Notes under the pieces: model-generated
What the model was told of the DNA's origin: nothing
Database searches by the model: none
The model's input: the letters and a program-made list of their open reading frames with translations, nothing else
Program-made: the position numbers and the translations under genes
Shown: positions 50,503-63,692 of the stretch, in pieces
Numbering within the stretch: the first letter of the stretch is position 1
Layout of the letters: each line of letters opens with the position of its first letter
From: Anisakis pegreffii
Taxonomy: Eukaryota; Nematoda; Chromadorea; Rhabditida; Anisakidae
NCBI GenBank assembly: GCA_035041965.1
Contig: JAPYMA010000348.1
Location: 1-64,000, forward strand
DNA length: 64,000 bases
Reading direction: 5' to 3'

Positions 50503-53500
50503 AATGTGCAATTGGGTGGTTTGACCTCACATCCTCAAGCGAATATAGCTGCGACATCACCTCAAGCCACCGCGCAACTCCAACCACAACCACAACATCC
50601 ACACATCGGATTCCCGTCTTCTGCTTATGCGTTCTCTTACAACACTGATCCATATCTTAACGCTCAACAGGTCTCAATTTTTTTCATAGCGAATGTAACC
50701 TTATTATCCAGAATGAATGGTGGTCGTACGATATCATTCGCATATCATTTTGTCACGGTTCATTCTTTGTTCTAGCAGTGATTAGATATTTATTTCATTG
50801 ACTTTTGATATGCATATACATTTAACATTTAGTATAGACCGCACCGTACAAAAACTACATTTCGACGACAACTCTCTGCGTTTATTTTATTTGCACTTAT
50901 CTGTAATAGAAGTTTAAGTTTTGTTAAAATAATTAAAATGTTTTTTGATAGAACAGTGTAAACTGTGTTTCCTTCTCTGGGTTAAAGTGTTTTCAATTCA
51001 AATTCAACATTGAGAATATTGACACTGTAAGTTATCATGGATTACAGCTACAGCAATATGGTATATCGAGTGCGCCAAATGTACACTTTCGTGATCATCA
51101 GCCCACTGAGATTACTCGAATTTCGCATTATCCTCAGCAACCGGTAGGTTTCAATCGCCTTCATTTTCCTTTTCAAGAACTTAGCAGTAATATTTTGACA
51201 TATGTATATTAGGGTGTCAAATTTTTTCGCATTTCGAGATTTCTAACATCACATCTGAGAGGAATATGGTTTCTAGTCTAGAGACGACAAATATGAAATT
51301 AAGATTCAAAAAAATAGTTTGAAAGTAGATGAGTCGACTTGTTTATCGTCTGAGGCGCCATGGATCACGATTTTCAGATTTCGAAATTCTCAAAAAGATG
51401 GTGAAATCAACCTATATGGAAGTTTGCTTCAATAAGATTAGTGTGAAAGGTCGCTGGGTTAATTGGTTTTTTTTTGTTGCTTAGAACGCCTAAGTGGCTA
51501 TGTGTAGATGGCGTGACCTACCAAGGTAATTTTGTTCGGTGAACTTTCATATGAACTGTTTATAGTCAAAAAGATACGATTTTGATGGATTAAACCAACG
51601 AAAGTTCAATAGTTGAAATTCGTGCACTATGGCATCGAATACGAGAAAAAAATTGATTCAGTGACCGTTCAAGCTGATTGATGATTTTGAAGTGACATTT
51701 CACATTGGTTGTTTTAAGCGTATTTCTATGAGTTGGAACTTGCATTTTTCAGAGTTTCGTTTTTTTCCCAATCTAGATCTGAGCATAACTTACTCTCTGG
51801 TGATCCAGAATTTCAACATATACGGGGGGAGCCAAAAGGATCGCGCAAGAATGTTGAAACTTAGCATTTCATTAAGCTTATTCGTGTTGTAACTGGGCAT
51901 CAATGTTTTTCAGTGAATGTCATAAATACGATATTGTCACTTGTTGCTAGCATACTGTTTTGAACGTGCATATTCCCGTTGAAACGTAAAATGTCCATTT
52001 TAAATTATGCAGTTAAAGTCTATTTTAATTACGGAGTCAATTTTGAAATTAAACAAATTCAGTTGGAGGACAACATATATCACATGTGCTTCCGAAATGG
52101 TTGTTTGAGAAAGACTGAAATAGCCTTCGAATAAAATTTCCTCTATCCAGCCCATCCTTATCAGCAGATCACAATAGTAAAGTCATCTATGTACGATTGC
52201 CATCGTAGGACGAGATGTTATGCTGTTCTCGATGCTAGAAATGTTGGGATTGCCCAAAGGCGGTAGAGTGGATGGCTTTGTTCAACTTCAGATTTTTGCA
52301 AAGAATTGATTGCGCTAGGACTTCGGAATTATGAACACGGTGCGCTACGTCACTACAGTGGTTTTCTTTTGAGCGGTGATGATGAGTTTCGAACTAATCG
52401 AAATTGATGCTTATCTGCATCCCTGTTGAGTAATTGCGATCCACTTATAAACTTTAGTCTACTAGACGTCGATGGTTGGATTTTTTATTTGCTCGAAATT
52501 CGAGAGGATGAATTCTCAGTGCGCTTTATTTCGCTATCAATATTTGTGCTCACAGAATACATTTTAGTTGCAATATTTTGTGATGCACTGACGCATGATT
52601 AGTTTTTTTTTTCATATGACTGATTGAATACAGACTCAGATCAGGTAATTAATGTTGATTTAGATAACGAGCAGTCGGGAATATGTTATGATCGCCGGTC
52701 GGCCTCAACAAGTTTTCGTTCAGCATTTGAATCAACAACCCCTTCAACACCACCATCAAACCATCATACCCAATCAACAACTTCTCATTTCTGAATCTAT
52801 TAGTGATGGCGTATCTATTTTTCATGTTCTTTTCACTTATCTTTATTTCTGTTGATTTCTTTCCTCAAATTAGAACTATTCAAGCATCCATCCCATCCAA
52901 TCAGTAAGTATGTCCATTTGAATGATGATTCGATCGGTAGTTCATCAAAATTATGGGTTGTCGTTTCATCAATTTATGCTGCTTCTTTTGAGTGAATGAT
53001 TAATTCAGTTGCTCTAATGCCTGTTTCCAGAGGTGAACACAGCTGTTGTCAATTTTTTGATGATTGTGTTAACTTTGAACAAGTGGATTAAGGCATTCCC
53101 CTTTTTCGCAGTTCATTAATTTGTCAGAATTTTTGAAATAGAAAATGGAAATGATGCATTCATCGAGCATGCGAACATTCACATATTGTTATTACTATAA
53201 AAGTAAAGATTGGCTTATTTCTAGTACTAAAAAATATTGGAAAGCAATAAATATGTTGAGTTGATATGTGCTGATAGAACTCGAACTGAGTGTAGGTGAA
53301 GTCAGTTTATGGCCACATTTGCCTTTGTATGCGGAATTTTTGTGCAATGTAATTATACGTTTGAACGATTGGAAAGTTTCCCATCGAAGTATGGAACAGT
53401 GAATTGAGACCGAGAAAGGCAAAACGTTTTAAGAAAGAAGAGCTTAAATGGAATCTTTGAGTATGCAGGGTATGTCAAAGGAATCAGGAAAGTATCTCAA

Positions 53501-54467
53501 AGAATTTGAGTAAATAAATACTTCAGGAAACAAAAGTGTAAATTGGTTGTTGTTTCATAATTTGTAGAACTTCTTGCATCATTTGTGAGAGAACATGAGA
53601 CGAACCGCTTTTGAAGTAAGCATGGAAAGCATACACATTTTTTGTAATAGGCAAGGTATTCTGAATATACCTTTCTAATAAGACCCGAGCTTATGAGTAG
53701 ATTGAAGATGGTGACCTCAAATCAAAGAAGCTCTTACAGCATATAGGGATTTGTGAGTTGCACTAGAATTATTATGTACCCTAGCGTTTTTGCTTGGTCA
53801 AGTGTGGCTTGACGAGATTCGTTGCGAGTGTATATTAATCTTGTTCGGAATTCTCATTCTTTTCCGCGATGTTCTCATTTCCTCATCGATAGCTCAGAAA
53901 ATTTTCATTATTTTCCAACCAATTTACGACATTTCCTTGTTCTTTCACTAAATTTTAACCTTTATTACACTCACTCTTCTCAAATGATTTTTTCCAATAG
54001 TGAAAAGATTCTAAAGCAACAACCTGCAATATTATGCATGGTCGCTACTGTTTGCTATTTAGTAACCGTATACTGTGAGATGGATGCTGTCGTGCAATTT
54101 CTATCTAAATAAATTGTAAGAAAAAAAACGGAACTGACGTTTTCCTTTGGTGTTCAGTGATTTCCATCACTTTTAAGCGATAGTTAGCATCCATTGACAT
54201 GTGAGTGAAAATCATTTCATTTGATGCATATTTTTTGGTCTATTTAGGTGATATTGTTCGTTTTTTTCGTATAGAATATGATCTGAATCTGTCCCTCTCT
54301 TTTTTCTCGTAAGTTTGTTTCTCATAAACAACAGCATTTGATTAAGATGCATCGTTTACTTCATACGTTTCAGGAATTGAGTATTCCTTCATCTGAGCAG
54401 TCGAATGTTGGTGAGCAATGTGGAGTTATAAGAAAAGGTTTTTTCATTAAGCATGTTTGCTTTATCG

Positions 54468-54538
<71 letters not shown>

Positions 54539-55644
54539 TTTCATTTGATGCATATTTTTTATTTTAGATGGTTTGTCAAATTGAATTGGAAATATGATTT
54601 TTTCAGCGATAAGTTCTCGCCAGAAAACGTCAATAAATGCCTCGTCATGTTCACTGAATAACCAGCTGGTACATCAGAACCAGACTCCGCACACTGTCAA
54701 CTTTCTCGAAGTATTTTGCTCGGTTCCCGGTTGGTGTTTCGTTCTCGGTTCATGTCTTTATTCTCATCACTATTATCAATCATTTCTTTCCTCACCGATT
54801 GACATGCAACTGCGATCTATGCTCCTAGCTTTTAGGTCGACTGAGTCTGTTGAGTAGTGCAGCAAAATACAAAGTAACCGTTGGTGAAATCAATAGACGC
54901 TTATCACCACCGGAATGCTTGAATGCATCAGTTCTTGGCGGTATTCTTCGAAGGTTTTTGCATTTTTATTTTTTCACTTCTGATTGATCATCATAATTTT
55001 GAACAGCATATATGGGAATGTAAATTTAAGAGCAAAATCAAAAGATGGTGGAAAATCGTTGAGGGATCAACTGAAACGAGTTGGTTTGCAGCTGCCGGCT
55101 GGTAGGCGGAAGGCAACAAATGTAAATTCGTTAACTGCGCTCGTCGAATGTAAGTAAGAGTTGACTGAATTGACTGCATGACGAATACCACATATAATAA
55201 GTACTGAAGAAGTGATTGAACTTTAGTCGAAGCGATGCATCTAGCAAAGGATTTCAACGCGGTATGTGAGAATGAATTTCCCGCACGTGCAGTGGCCGAG
55301 TACTTGACTCGAACGAACTGTTCTATGGAAGCTGTTGAGATGCAACGTCGTAAGAATATGATTCTGGCTACAAAGGCGATGCTCAACGAACTCAAGGAAC
55401 TGCTCAGTAATGATCGCAGTCCGCTGTGCTCCTCAAGACCACCTCCTGTACTCGAACCATCCATTCAGAGTCGACTCACGCACTTCTCAATGGTATTTCT
55501 CTATTCTCCCCTAGTGCTGCCTATCATCATAATTCATCATTATTGCAGGTCACTCATGGCTTTGGATCACCGGCCGTTATGGCAGCCATTAATGCCATTA
55601 TGAGTTGGTTGAACGAGTCCGTTAAACTTCTTGATAGTAAATAA
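50503..55644 (+). CDS. TFAP2: AP-2 family transcription factor (5' end not located)
   Basis: Ten exons recovered: 50503-50670, 51048-51143, 52664-52810, 52874-52903, 54374-54410, 54607-54729, 54836-54953, 55031-55149, 55227-55492 and 55549-55644, encoding 399 residues to the stop. The AP-2 domain begins at [20 protein letters not shown], continues [18 protein letters not shown] and [11 protein letters not shown] (basic region), then the helix-span-helix segment through [16 protein letters not shown] and [11 protein letters not shown]. The N-terminal part is Gln/His/Pro-rich; no PPxY activation motif is visible. AP-2 factors bind GCCN3GGC as dimers in the nucleus. The first exon found starts in phase 0 after a CAG acceptor, so at least one upstream coding exon is expected. 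An in-frame ATG at 50446 is possible but less likely. Which nematode aptf paralogue this is cannot be told here. Confidence 0.95.
54211..54560. repeat. 26-bp exact direct repeat flanking an AP-2 exon
   Basis: Bases 54211-54236 and 54535-54560 are identical (ATCATTTCATTTGATGCATA then T6). They lie in the two introns on either side of the 37-base exon 54374-54410. Confidence 0.95.
54470..54536. repeat. (AT)n microsatellite in an AP-2 intron
   Basis: About 33 AT units in the intron 54411-54606. Confidence 0.97.
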
Positions 55645-56853
55645 ATACAACATCATTTTTATTTACTTGTTATTGATATGATCACTATTGTAATTGCTGT
55701 GATAAGTTCATTGGTGCCTTTCTTAAAATATATTTTAAATTGAATCATGCTGCTTTCAAAAAACTTCTTCAGTTGGTTACTAATTTATGTTGTTATGCAC
55801 AATTGCATTCGTTTCCTCATTCATATATTTTATCCTGCCTCGTGTTCTCTCACGACACCGATCACCTATGATAGAATTTCGTTTCTCCTAACCAATACTC
55901 GCTTCAGTCATTAATATACTGCTGTCTGTTAATTCGAATAAATACCATATCAACTGGACCAGTGAGTGAACAACACTTTTGATCAACAGCTGGTTACAAG
56001 TACACATGAGGAATCTGCCTTTCTTAGTAACTTTGCAATGTTGTTTTGATAATGAAGAGAAGAAAGATGATTTTGGTTTGATTCGCTTGGTTGATTGATG
56101 AATAGAGATTGATAAAATATGTCGATGAGTTGAACTGGTCAGGATGGTTGACTCAAAAATATAAGAGAAAGAATTGTTGATGAAGTGAAGAATAAATTGA
56201 TGTATCTTGAAATTGAATTTGATCAACGGAATGAGTAGAATTAATCGAATAAAGTCATCAAAAGAAAATTACGATGACACAACGAGAATGTTTTGTAGGT
56301 ACGAGTGTGAAGTTGTAATGTAAGAATGATAGGGCTCACCGAGATTGTTGGCCAACGAAATACTGTTGTTAGCCTCATCTGCAACGGCGCCCACACTCAA
56401 ATTTGCTCTTGCAAACACACACACACACACACACACATGAACATAACATCTCGTATGCTTAAGTATGATATCTAACTAGCTGTGTGTATATAATAAAGAA
56501 ACAAACTGCTATATCCATACCTGCATCCAACTAACCATCATCCAGAGAAAAGAATACTCTGAACGAAGCAAGCTAGCTAATCTTCTCTACTCAACTGCTT
56601 GTCATTTTGAACTGAGCAGTGAAGGAAGCAGTCAACTGCACAAGTTCAAGCTAGCAGGCAGCCCAACCACAAGCAACAACAATAGCTGCTAGCCAACACC
56701 AACTCAATTCAGTTCGATCGCTCGCTGCTATATTCAATACCAACTCATCTCAATACTGCATTCATTATTTATATCTTCTTTTCCGTTCATTTACGACTCA
56801 TTATTATACTGTCGCTGTCATCGATATTTTCTAGAAGACCGTCAACATTTCCT
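55645..56853. other. Spacer between AP-2 and the thioredoxin-fold gene
   Basis: About 1.2 kb. It has the AP-2 3' UTR (AATAAA near 55936 is a possible poly(A) signal), an (AC)n tract, and AGCTAGC-rich sequence before the next gene. No other gene is seen. Confidence 0.55.
56415..56437. repeat. (AC)n microsatellite
   Basis: About 11 AC units in the gap between the AP-2 gene and the thioredoxin-fold gene. Confidence 0.93.
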
Positions 56854-56886
56854 AGCAGCAGCAGCAGTAGCAGCAGCAGCAACAGC
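56854..56886 (+). repeat. (AGC)n trinucleotide repeat, 5' of the thioredoxin-fold gene
   Basis: Eleven AGC-like triplets with two interruptions, about 45-75 bases before the start codon at 56931; probably 5' UTR or promoter. Confidence 0.8.
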
Positions 56887-56930
56887 ACGACAATTAACTC
56901 TTATCAGTTGCAATCTACAAGCAACCATCA

Positions 56931-59521
56931 ATGCGTATCGTCATTCTGTTCATGCTTCTACTGCTATATTCCAGTAGCGAAGCAAGGAAAAAGACTTCCT
57001 CCAAGCACTCAAACGTTGATGAATCCGAGCGAACTCCACCAGTGCAATCGAACAAGTACTCTTCCAAGCAAAAAGTTGGTCATTTTCTCGTGTTTTTGTT
57101 CGAAAGTGATCAGTGTTGTGATTCATGATGATCGTGCGATCAAATGCAAAACCAATCAAATATTCTGACTTACAACCGTGCTTAATTGAAAAGCGTTCTA
57201 ACTTGCTTGGTTATTTGCAAATAGGTCAGTCTTCTTCAGTCACTTTTCAACTGAATACGAAACGGAGTACTAATAAATTACAGAAGGTTGATTCATCATC
57301 TGAACCAGCAGCAGTGGTGTCTGGTGGCTCGAAAAGAGATGAAGACAATACGATCGAAGATGTTGACGAGGATAAAATCGATGAAATACTCAGAGATGCG
57401 ACCAAAAATCTTGTCATATTCTTTTGTTCGTGCCATTCTCTTCTTCACTCGATCCTTTTGCGTCTCATATTGAAACGAAACGAATAGTGTCAAGCAAACT
57501 ATATTTGTTATTTGAAGATGACGGACGTGCCAAATGTCCTGGCTGCGGTGATGCACTTTCTGAGGTCGAGGAGATTGACGACGATATCGAAGCGACTGGC
57601 TATATTGAAGTGAGTATATCTCCTCCATCTTTAAATTTGCAATCCAAATAAATTCTGCTAGTTATGTTGCTCAGAAATTCATCCGTACCAGAGCGAGAGC
57701 TCAGTTTCTATTATTACTGTGTGAAGTGAAAGGCGCTAAAACAATTAAGGTTGTAAAAACGGATGACAGAAGTGTGGCGCGCGAATTGGGAGTTACAACT
57801 TTTCCGTCACTGGTTTATTTCCGCCGTAGGAATCCGATTACTTATGATGGTTCGTTTTCCTTACCACTTCTTCAAAATCATTCTGAATTGATAACCGAAT
57901 TACAAAACGTGTTTGTTTAAGGTGATTTCAAGGATTCTGAAGTGGTGTTGAGGTGGTTGCGTTCACATGATGAGGTTGTTACGTGGGATTTAACGGATGA
58001 CAATTTTGAGGATAAGACCGACAGTTATTCACCTGACGAAGGGGCGCTCGATTGGTTTGTGATGTTGTAAGTTGTTCGATTTATCGAACCATAAGCAGTG
58101 TTTGATCACTACAAATGAAAAGTATGCGTGAACTGCTGAATGTTGAGAGAAAGAGCGATTTGCATTGAATCAGTTGCACTGAAATAGAAGCCAGGAAATA
58201 GTTCGATGAGGAAATTTAGTGATTGAACAATGAAGACAGTTCCATAAGCGAGATTTCATGCAATCTTGCCATTGTATATGTTCATTCAATTTTTTTGAGT
58301 TACAATGCTGATGAACCAGACTGCAATGCGTTCGTTTCATCGTGGGAGACAGTTGCTCACAAGTAAGTTTATTATTCTATTAATTTAATGAACATTTGAT
58401 TTGATTGAATGGTGATGCACTTTTAGATTGCGTGGTATTGTTCATGTTGGTAAAGTGGACACATCGATTAGTGATGATGTTACGGAAAGATTTCGACTCG
58501 ATGATGCACAGTGTCCCACATTTTTACTGTTAGTTTGTTTGGATGCAGATACTTTTTGAAATGCTTGGTAGTGTTACAAACTTTAGAGTGATTATTGTTC
58601 AGTTTTCATCGCGGTAAAATGTATCGATACAAGGATGCTGCAAAGGATATCCGTAGTTTGAGTGCATTCGCATTGCACAAATTCAAAGAGCAACGAGGAC
58701 ATCGTATTCCCGAACCACCAACTGCGCTTGAGCACTTCTACGAGCATGTCAAAGAACGTATTCTGGATGTTTTGGTGGGTACTCTTTAATTTAGCCATTT
58801 ATCCTATAGATGATGTTGAGCAATCTGTGTTTGGTTCATCATAAATGCCCTGCAAGTACTCGGAGACAGGTGTATGCGTAGGATTAAAGCATGCCTAGAC
58901 GTCCCTCAAAGATGAATTAAGACTGCACACAAACAAACTTAAAATATTAAAACTTGTGCTTACATTTGGTTTTTGACTCGTGCAGACCTAGGCTGGGACT
59001 GAGTCCAATGCTTAGGCTGATGCTTATGTTTATGCTTAGGCTGAGGCTGAGGCTCGGGCTGGTATTTAGAGCTTATAGTGAGATTTTTCCCTGTTCAGGG
59101 TCAATCCTTCTATGGCAAAAAAACCAAGGAAACCTGAGTGTTTCGCATAGGTTGAAGCTGACACTTTTCAGCCGAGGCTTAAAGCCCAGACCTACGTCTA
59201 AACGTCGGCCTGAGCCTAAGTTTAGGCCTGCGGCCGTCAAGAACGAAGTTCAAACGCAAGATTTCATCTTTCAAATATATGTTCTACGGAGACAGCATGT
59301 TTTTTGTTTCATGTTTTGAGAGGTCAGCTTTAAAAGATATCTGGGCATCATACTCATAAAACATGTGCGAGTGCTGAATTATGATGTTGCAGGATGATAG
59401 TCAAGCATTGTCTGTGATTGGTGTTGGTGGATTGATACTGATCGTAGCTGTGACGTTGTTCATCAAGGCGAGAAGGGTCCAGAAAGGTGGTGCTAATACC
59501 GAAAAGCCGAAAGTCAACTAG
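56931..59521 (+). CDS. Membrane-anchored protein with two thioredoxin folds (CPGC motif)
   Basis: Nine exons: 56931-57074, 57284-57425, 57518-57609, 57750-57849, 57922-58066, 58300-58362, 58427-58528, 58603-58774 and 59393-59521, giving 362 residues. A signal peptide (MRIVILFMLLLLYSSSEA) is followed by a charged linker (about 20-80). The first thioredoxin-like domain starts NLVIFFYDGRAKCPGCG, with CPGC at 102-105, and has a cis-Pro motif TTFPSLVYF. The second domain (DWFVMFYNADEPDC ... CPTFLLFHRG) has no CXXC. A single transmembrane helix lies near residues 326-345, followed by a short basic tail. This suggests a type I membrane protein of the ER lumen or secretory pathway with PDI-like (TMX-like) activity. 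I do not recognise a named orthologue. The acidic linker and the inactive second domain resemble PDI and calsequestrin-like architectures. Confidence 0.85.
58990..59230. repeat. Degenerate AGGCTG/TTAGGC hexamer cluster
   Basis: Inside the last intron of the thioredoxin-fold gene (58775-59392). AGGCTG-like hexamers recur from 58990 to 59060, with exact TTAGGC (the nematode telomere unit) at 59012-59017, 59036-59041 and 59222-59227, and the reverse GCCTAA at 59214-59219. Confidence 0.55.
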
Positions 59522-62500
59522 ATGAATTGTAGAATGGTCATTGGAGACGAAATTGATAATATCAAGTTTTGATTCGAAGAGCAACGTCACCAACATGAAC
59601 TCTGAGTTCAAATTGAACAAAACGAAACAAAACTTTTGCAGAAGTGCCTCAAAACAGTGTCGTCTTTCTAATGATTATAATAATAACTTCATAACAGCAT
59701 TGTCGCAATGTTGATCAATATCGAAAGTAAAATTTCATAAATATTTTGATCACGTGGGAGTTATGTTGGCGTTAGTTGAAAAAAACGTTCATTGATTGGT
59801 AGATCGATTGTGTCATGAGGTTATTTGAGATTTTGAGTTGAAATTGAGTTCAAAATTATTTCTTTCCGCCGCTGCTGCCACATGTAAACATGGCTCTTAA
59901 CGAGCTTACTATTGTTTGCTTTCTTGTTTTTATTCTTACATGATCAAGCTGTAAAAATACGTTTCTGAAATTTATTGGCGATATGAATTTTATCGTAATT
60001 CATTTCGAAATTGTTTACTGTGCTAATTTTTATACGTAAAATAATTCTTCCATTTGCACTTAGTCATCTCCAGCACTGAGCAGATTCATTGGAACGGATG
60101 GATGATTATTATTGATGCGTTGGTTTTGATCAAGTTAAATGAAAATATAATTTATTTCGCTTTGTGTCCATCTAGAAGATGCAGTGCATCATAAGAAACT
60201 AACTGTCTTCGCTGGTTCAAGTCGAAAATGGTTTTTGTGAAAGATAATCGCTTTCGATAATAGTGTTCTGATGTAATCATAGTTTATAGGTGCGTTTATT
60301 GCTTAATGTAATTGCAACGAACGATTTATTTCATCAATGATTTTTGTATTTTTCGTTCTTTGTTCTGTTTAAATTTGCGCTTATTCTCTTTTGTTATTTT
60401 AAAGAGAACTGAAATGAATTTGACGGTTAATAAATGGTTAATGGTTAAATCACTGTCGAATATTATTGGAATGATTTGAACTTGCTTGCTGGATAATGCG
60501 TTGTTAGAAGATGCGTGTAGACAAACGCAGCACTGATTAGGATGAATTGATAAATTTGATTATTTTCAGTAAATTTTAGGTGATTAATGATTGATTGGTA
60601 ATAATAAAGCAGTGTTTTGCGTTGCAAATCGTTTTATATTCGGTTCATCAAACTCAATGTTACGCGCAATAGAACGTGTCTGAACGAGCAGATACGATCC
60701 AATAAACAGCGTGTGATATAGCTAAAATGATTGATCCACTGAAATACCACTCACAGCTGCTAGAGATCTGAAATTTGATGACTGAATAATCAACTCGCAT
60801 TCGTCTTCTCATGCGAAACACTAAATGCGCATCTCTAAATCAGTGTATGGATTCGTTCAGAAACGTTTAGTTAAGTGATATCAAAAACTCAGTTTTCTAT
60901 TTACGGTGAATGTAATGATGGTACGTACTAGTTATAATGCAGTTTGGTATTCTAATCGCCGACTTTCGTTATGAGATTGCTCAGGTGCTTAACACTTAAT
61001 TGATAAGTCTACTTGAGTTAGACTAAGTCTAGAAAGCAAACCAACATACACAGATGTATTATTATGTTACAAGAGGACTATGTAAAGCTGCGCCATCTTA
61101 TTGCATGAATCAGTTCTGATAAGTGTATTAGATGCCATGGTAACGTTAAGAAGCGTGCGCTGTTCACTAGACGTAATTCGATACCGAGAATATTATACAG
61201 CCACTATCATAAATTAATCACTATCCTCATCATTAACAAATTCTCGTATTTTCATCATGTATTGTTCTAATTTGATTCTCTATCAGACTCTACCACTCTT
61301 TTCAACTACTCATCTTTTCATATTCATTCTTTTTCATCATTCTCAGTCAGGATGAATTTAAGATAAAGGAAGAGACGTCATGAACCAACAAATCGGTCAG
61401 GACTTGATCAGTTATTGTATTTGATTTTGCGCTTATCAGATTTTGGTACGTATATTGTTCAAGAGGTGTTGTATTAAGCGAATAACCATTGAAATGGGGT
61501 CATGAATAGTTTATATAAGAAACCCGTATGATCCTAGTTAAGCTAGAAGTAGTTAGGTTGGCTTTCAATTCTTCTCTGATAACTGCTTTATTGTTGCTCT
61601 GTATTGAAGATTGAAGGTAAAAATATCCAAGGCGGACCTTCGAGGTCAACTTGTAAACCATAGCCCGAAAATTTGACTGGAACACAGCTCTCTACTTGTT
61701 GGTGATAAATTTATTCAGCGCAGTGTCTGAGAGCTATTTCATATTGAGAAAGATTTTTGAAGACGTCAATAGATGATCATGTCTAGTTGTATAGTATGAT
61801 AGAGAGTTGAAGTGAATTCTGATGAGAGTCAAGAGAAGACGTGTTTCTGGGAGGCGATAGGAATGCACAGATTGATAGAAGGTATTGTTGGATGGGTGGA
61901 TGGAGAAGGGGATATTCGTTCAGCGAGACAAAATGAACGATGAAGAGAAGTTGAGGAGATGAAAGTGAAAAATTTACAAATAGACAGACAAACGCACTGA
62001 GTAGTGTGCCGTTGCGGGCTGATTTCTACGCTTGCATCATATCTAAGCTTGAAGAAGGCTTATCTTTCTTAGCTTATCTCAGTGATTTTGGGCTTTTTCT
62101 CTTTTTTTTTTACTGCTTATCACCAAATTTCATAAACCGTATGGTATGATCATTTCAATAGAAGCGACGATTGCTGACTGCCTTACTACATCTCAAGTGC
62201 ACTTTGTTACTTTCATATAAATTTCATTTAACACGAATTGTCTCACGTACTTATCAGATGCAGTAGTTTATTCCATCAGGCTGTTACGGTCTCACTGTGG
62301 TAACGACATCAAACCACGCCTTGACAATTCTGTGCTTGGTTGCGTTGACACTAACTGACCAGTCATCGATTAACGGCTGGCTGAGTGAAGTAATGTGATT
62401 CGAACTGTGTGCTCATGGAAGTGTATGCAAGTGTGCAGTTGGTCAGTGCACTTGTGCACGTGACATACATCGGGCACGTGCCACATGTTCTTTTTGATTG

Positions 62501-62665
62501 AAGCAGTTCAATTTTCATTTCAGGAAAACGATTAAAATGAAAGCTCTATAACCGAATGCAACAAGTACATTTTATGTGAAGATCCTCTGAAAATAGATTC
62601 CGAAATGTGCGTCGTTTATGTACTGCTCAACGGTTAGCACATTCAGTGAGCCAATTAAGTGGTGC
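59522..62665. other. Spacer between the thioredoxin-fold gene and maco-1
   Basis: About 3.1 kb with no supported gene or RNA. The longest frame (61500-61685, minus) has no recognisable motif. Confidence 0.6.
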
Positions 62666-62674
62666 TATTTTCAG
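62666..62674 (+). promoter_or_regulatory. Candidate trans-splice acceptor for maco-1
   Basis: TATTTTCAG matches the nematode TTTTCAG consensus and lies 48 bases before the start codon, with no upstream coding exon recognised. Confidence 0.45.
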
Positions 62675-62721
62675 TATATTATATTAGGTGTGCGCTCGAA
62701 AGGAATTTTTTAACGACAAAT

Positions 62722-63561
62722 ATGATGAAAAGGAGTACACGTTCAATAGATGTGCCCAAATTGCGTCGAAATATGAAGAATCGTAGTCGTATTGCCGAAA
62801 CGATGTGTTGTGGGTTAGTATTGGCTTTTCTTGGTAGTTTTCCGATTTTCAACTTATTTTGAAGCCAGTCGGTGAGCAGTGAATATATATATTTTTTAAA
62901 GGTATTTGAGCGGGTTCGCATACGTGAAACTTGTCGTGTTATGGCTGGTATGTATCGCGCTTGATCTTCTGATTGGCTTTCGCTTTGAGCTACTTTACCC
63001 GGTGTGGTTACTCATTCGCAATTGCTACGATTCATTTCGATTTCAGGGTCTTGTCAGCTCGCTCCAGTATTCTGTGAGTTTTATTTTATTTTTTCATTTT
63101 TTGAACATCTTCATCAAGCATAACTAACGGTTTAAGTTTCGTTTTTGATGTGTTTGAATGAATATTGATCGAGTGCTTAATCATGCAGTTGTTTAGCATA
63201 CATTTTCAGGCATTCTCAGCATTTTTTGTATGTGCAACAGCTACAACTGATCTAATATGCTTTGTGCTCTTACCGGTGCAACTGCTCTTATTTCTTGCGA
63301 GCACTTATGTTTGGGTGCAATTTGTTTGGCACACAGGTATTACCATTATTATTATCTAGCTGATGTTTTGCGTATTTAATTTTTTACGACTTGACTGGAG
63401 TTGTAATTAGTGCTTTACAGCCGAACGAGGAGTAGGCTCAACGCAAGTTCTACTTTGGGTTGCACTTGTTTCTTTCGAGTACAACTGCAGATATCGAGGC
63501 GATTCGCCGCTCTATCTTCTCAGAGGCACTACTTTCGCATGGACTTTGAATGTTATAACAG
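62722..63561 (+). CDS. maco-1: Macoilin, N-terminal exons (runs off the window)
   Basis: Four exons, 62722-62813, 62902-63052, 63210-63336 and 63421-63561, encode the first 170 codons. The sequence follows macoilin closely: KLRRNMKNRSRI, then FAYVKLVVLWLVCIALDLL, FRFELLYPVWLLIRNCYDSF, the family hallmark FQGLAFSAFFVC, and ASTYVWVQFVWHTAERG. These form the multi-pass membrane part; the coiled-coil half should lie beyond the right edge. The last donor at 63561 (phase 1) leads into an intron that continues to the end. Role: macoilin is an ER membrane protein of neurons needed for normal excitability and behaviour in C. elegans. Either of two adjacent ATGs (62722 or 62725) could be the start. A TATTTTCAG 48 bases upstream may be a trans-splice acceptor. 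Confidence 0.95.
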
Positions 63562-63692
63562 GTATATTTTAGGATGACAAATTGTTGTTCACAGAAAATG
63601 AAACTCTAAAAAAAGCAGCTCCCAGCTCAAAAAACTATGCCTTTTGGTCTAAAAATAATTTAATTTCACTGAAAGAAAACTAATTTGAAAGT

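Noticed and set aside
54338..54661. 107-codon frame crossing the (AT)n tract in AP-2
   Set aside because: The Tyr-Ile run is only the translated microsatellite; the real exons are 54374-54410 and 54607-54729.
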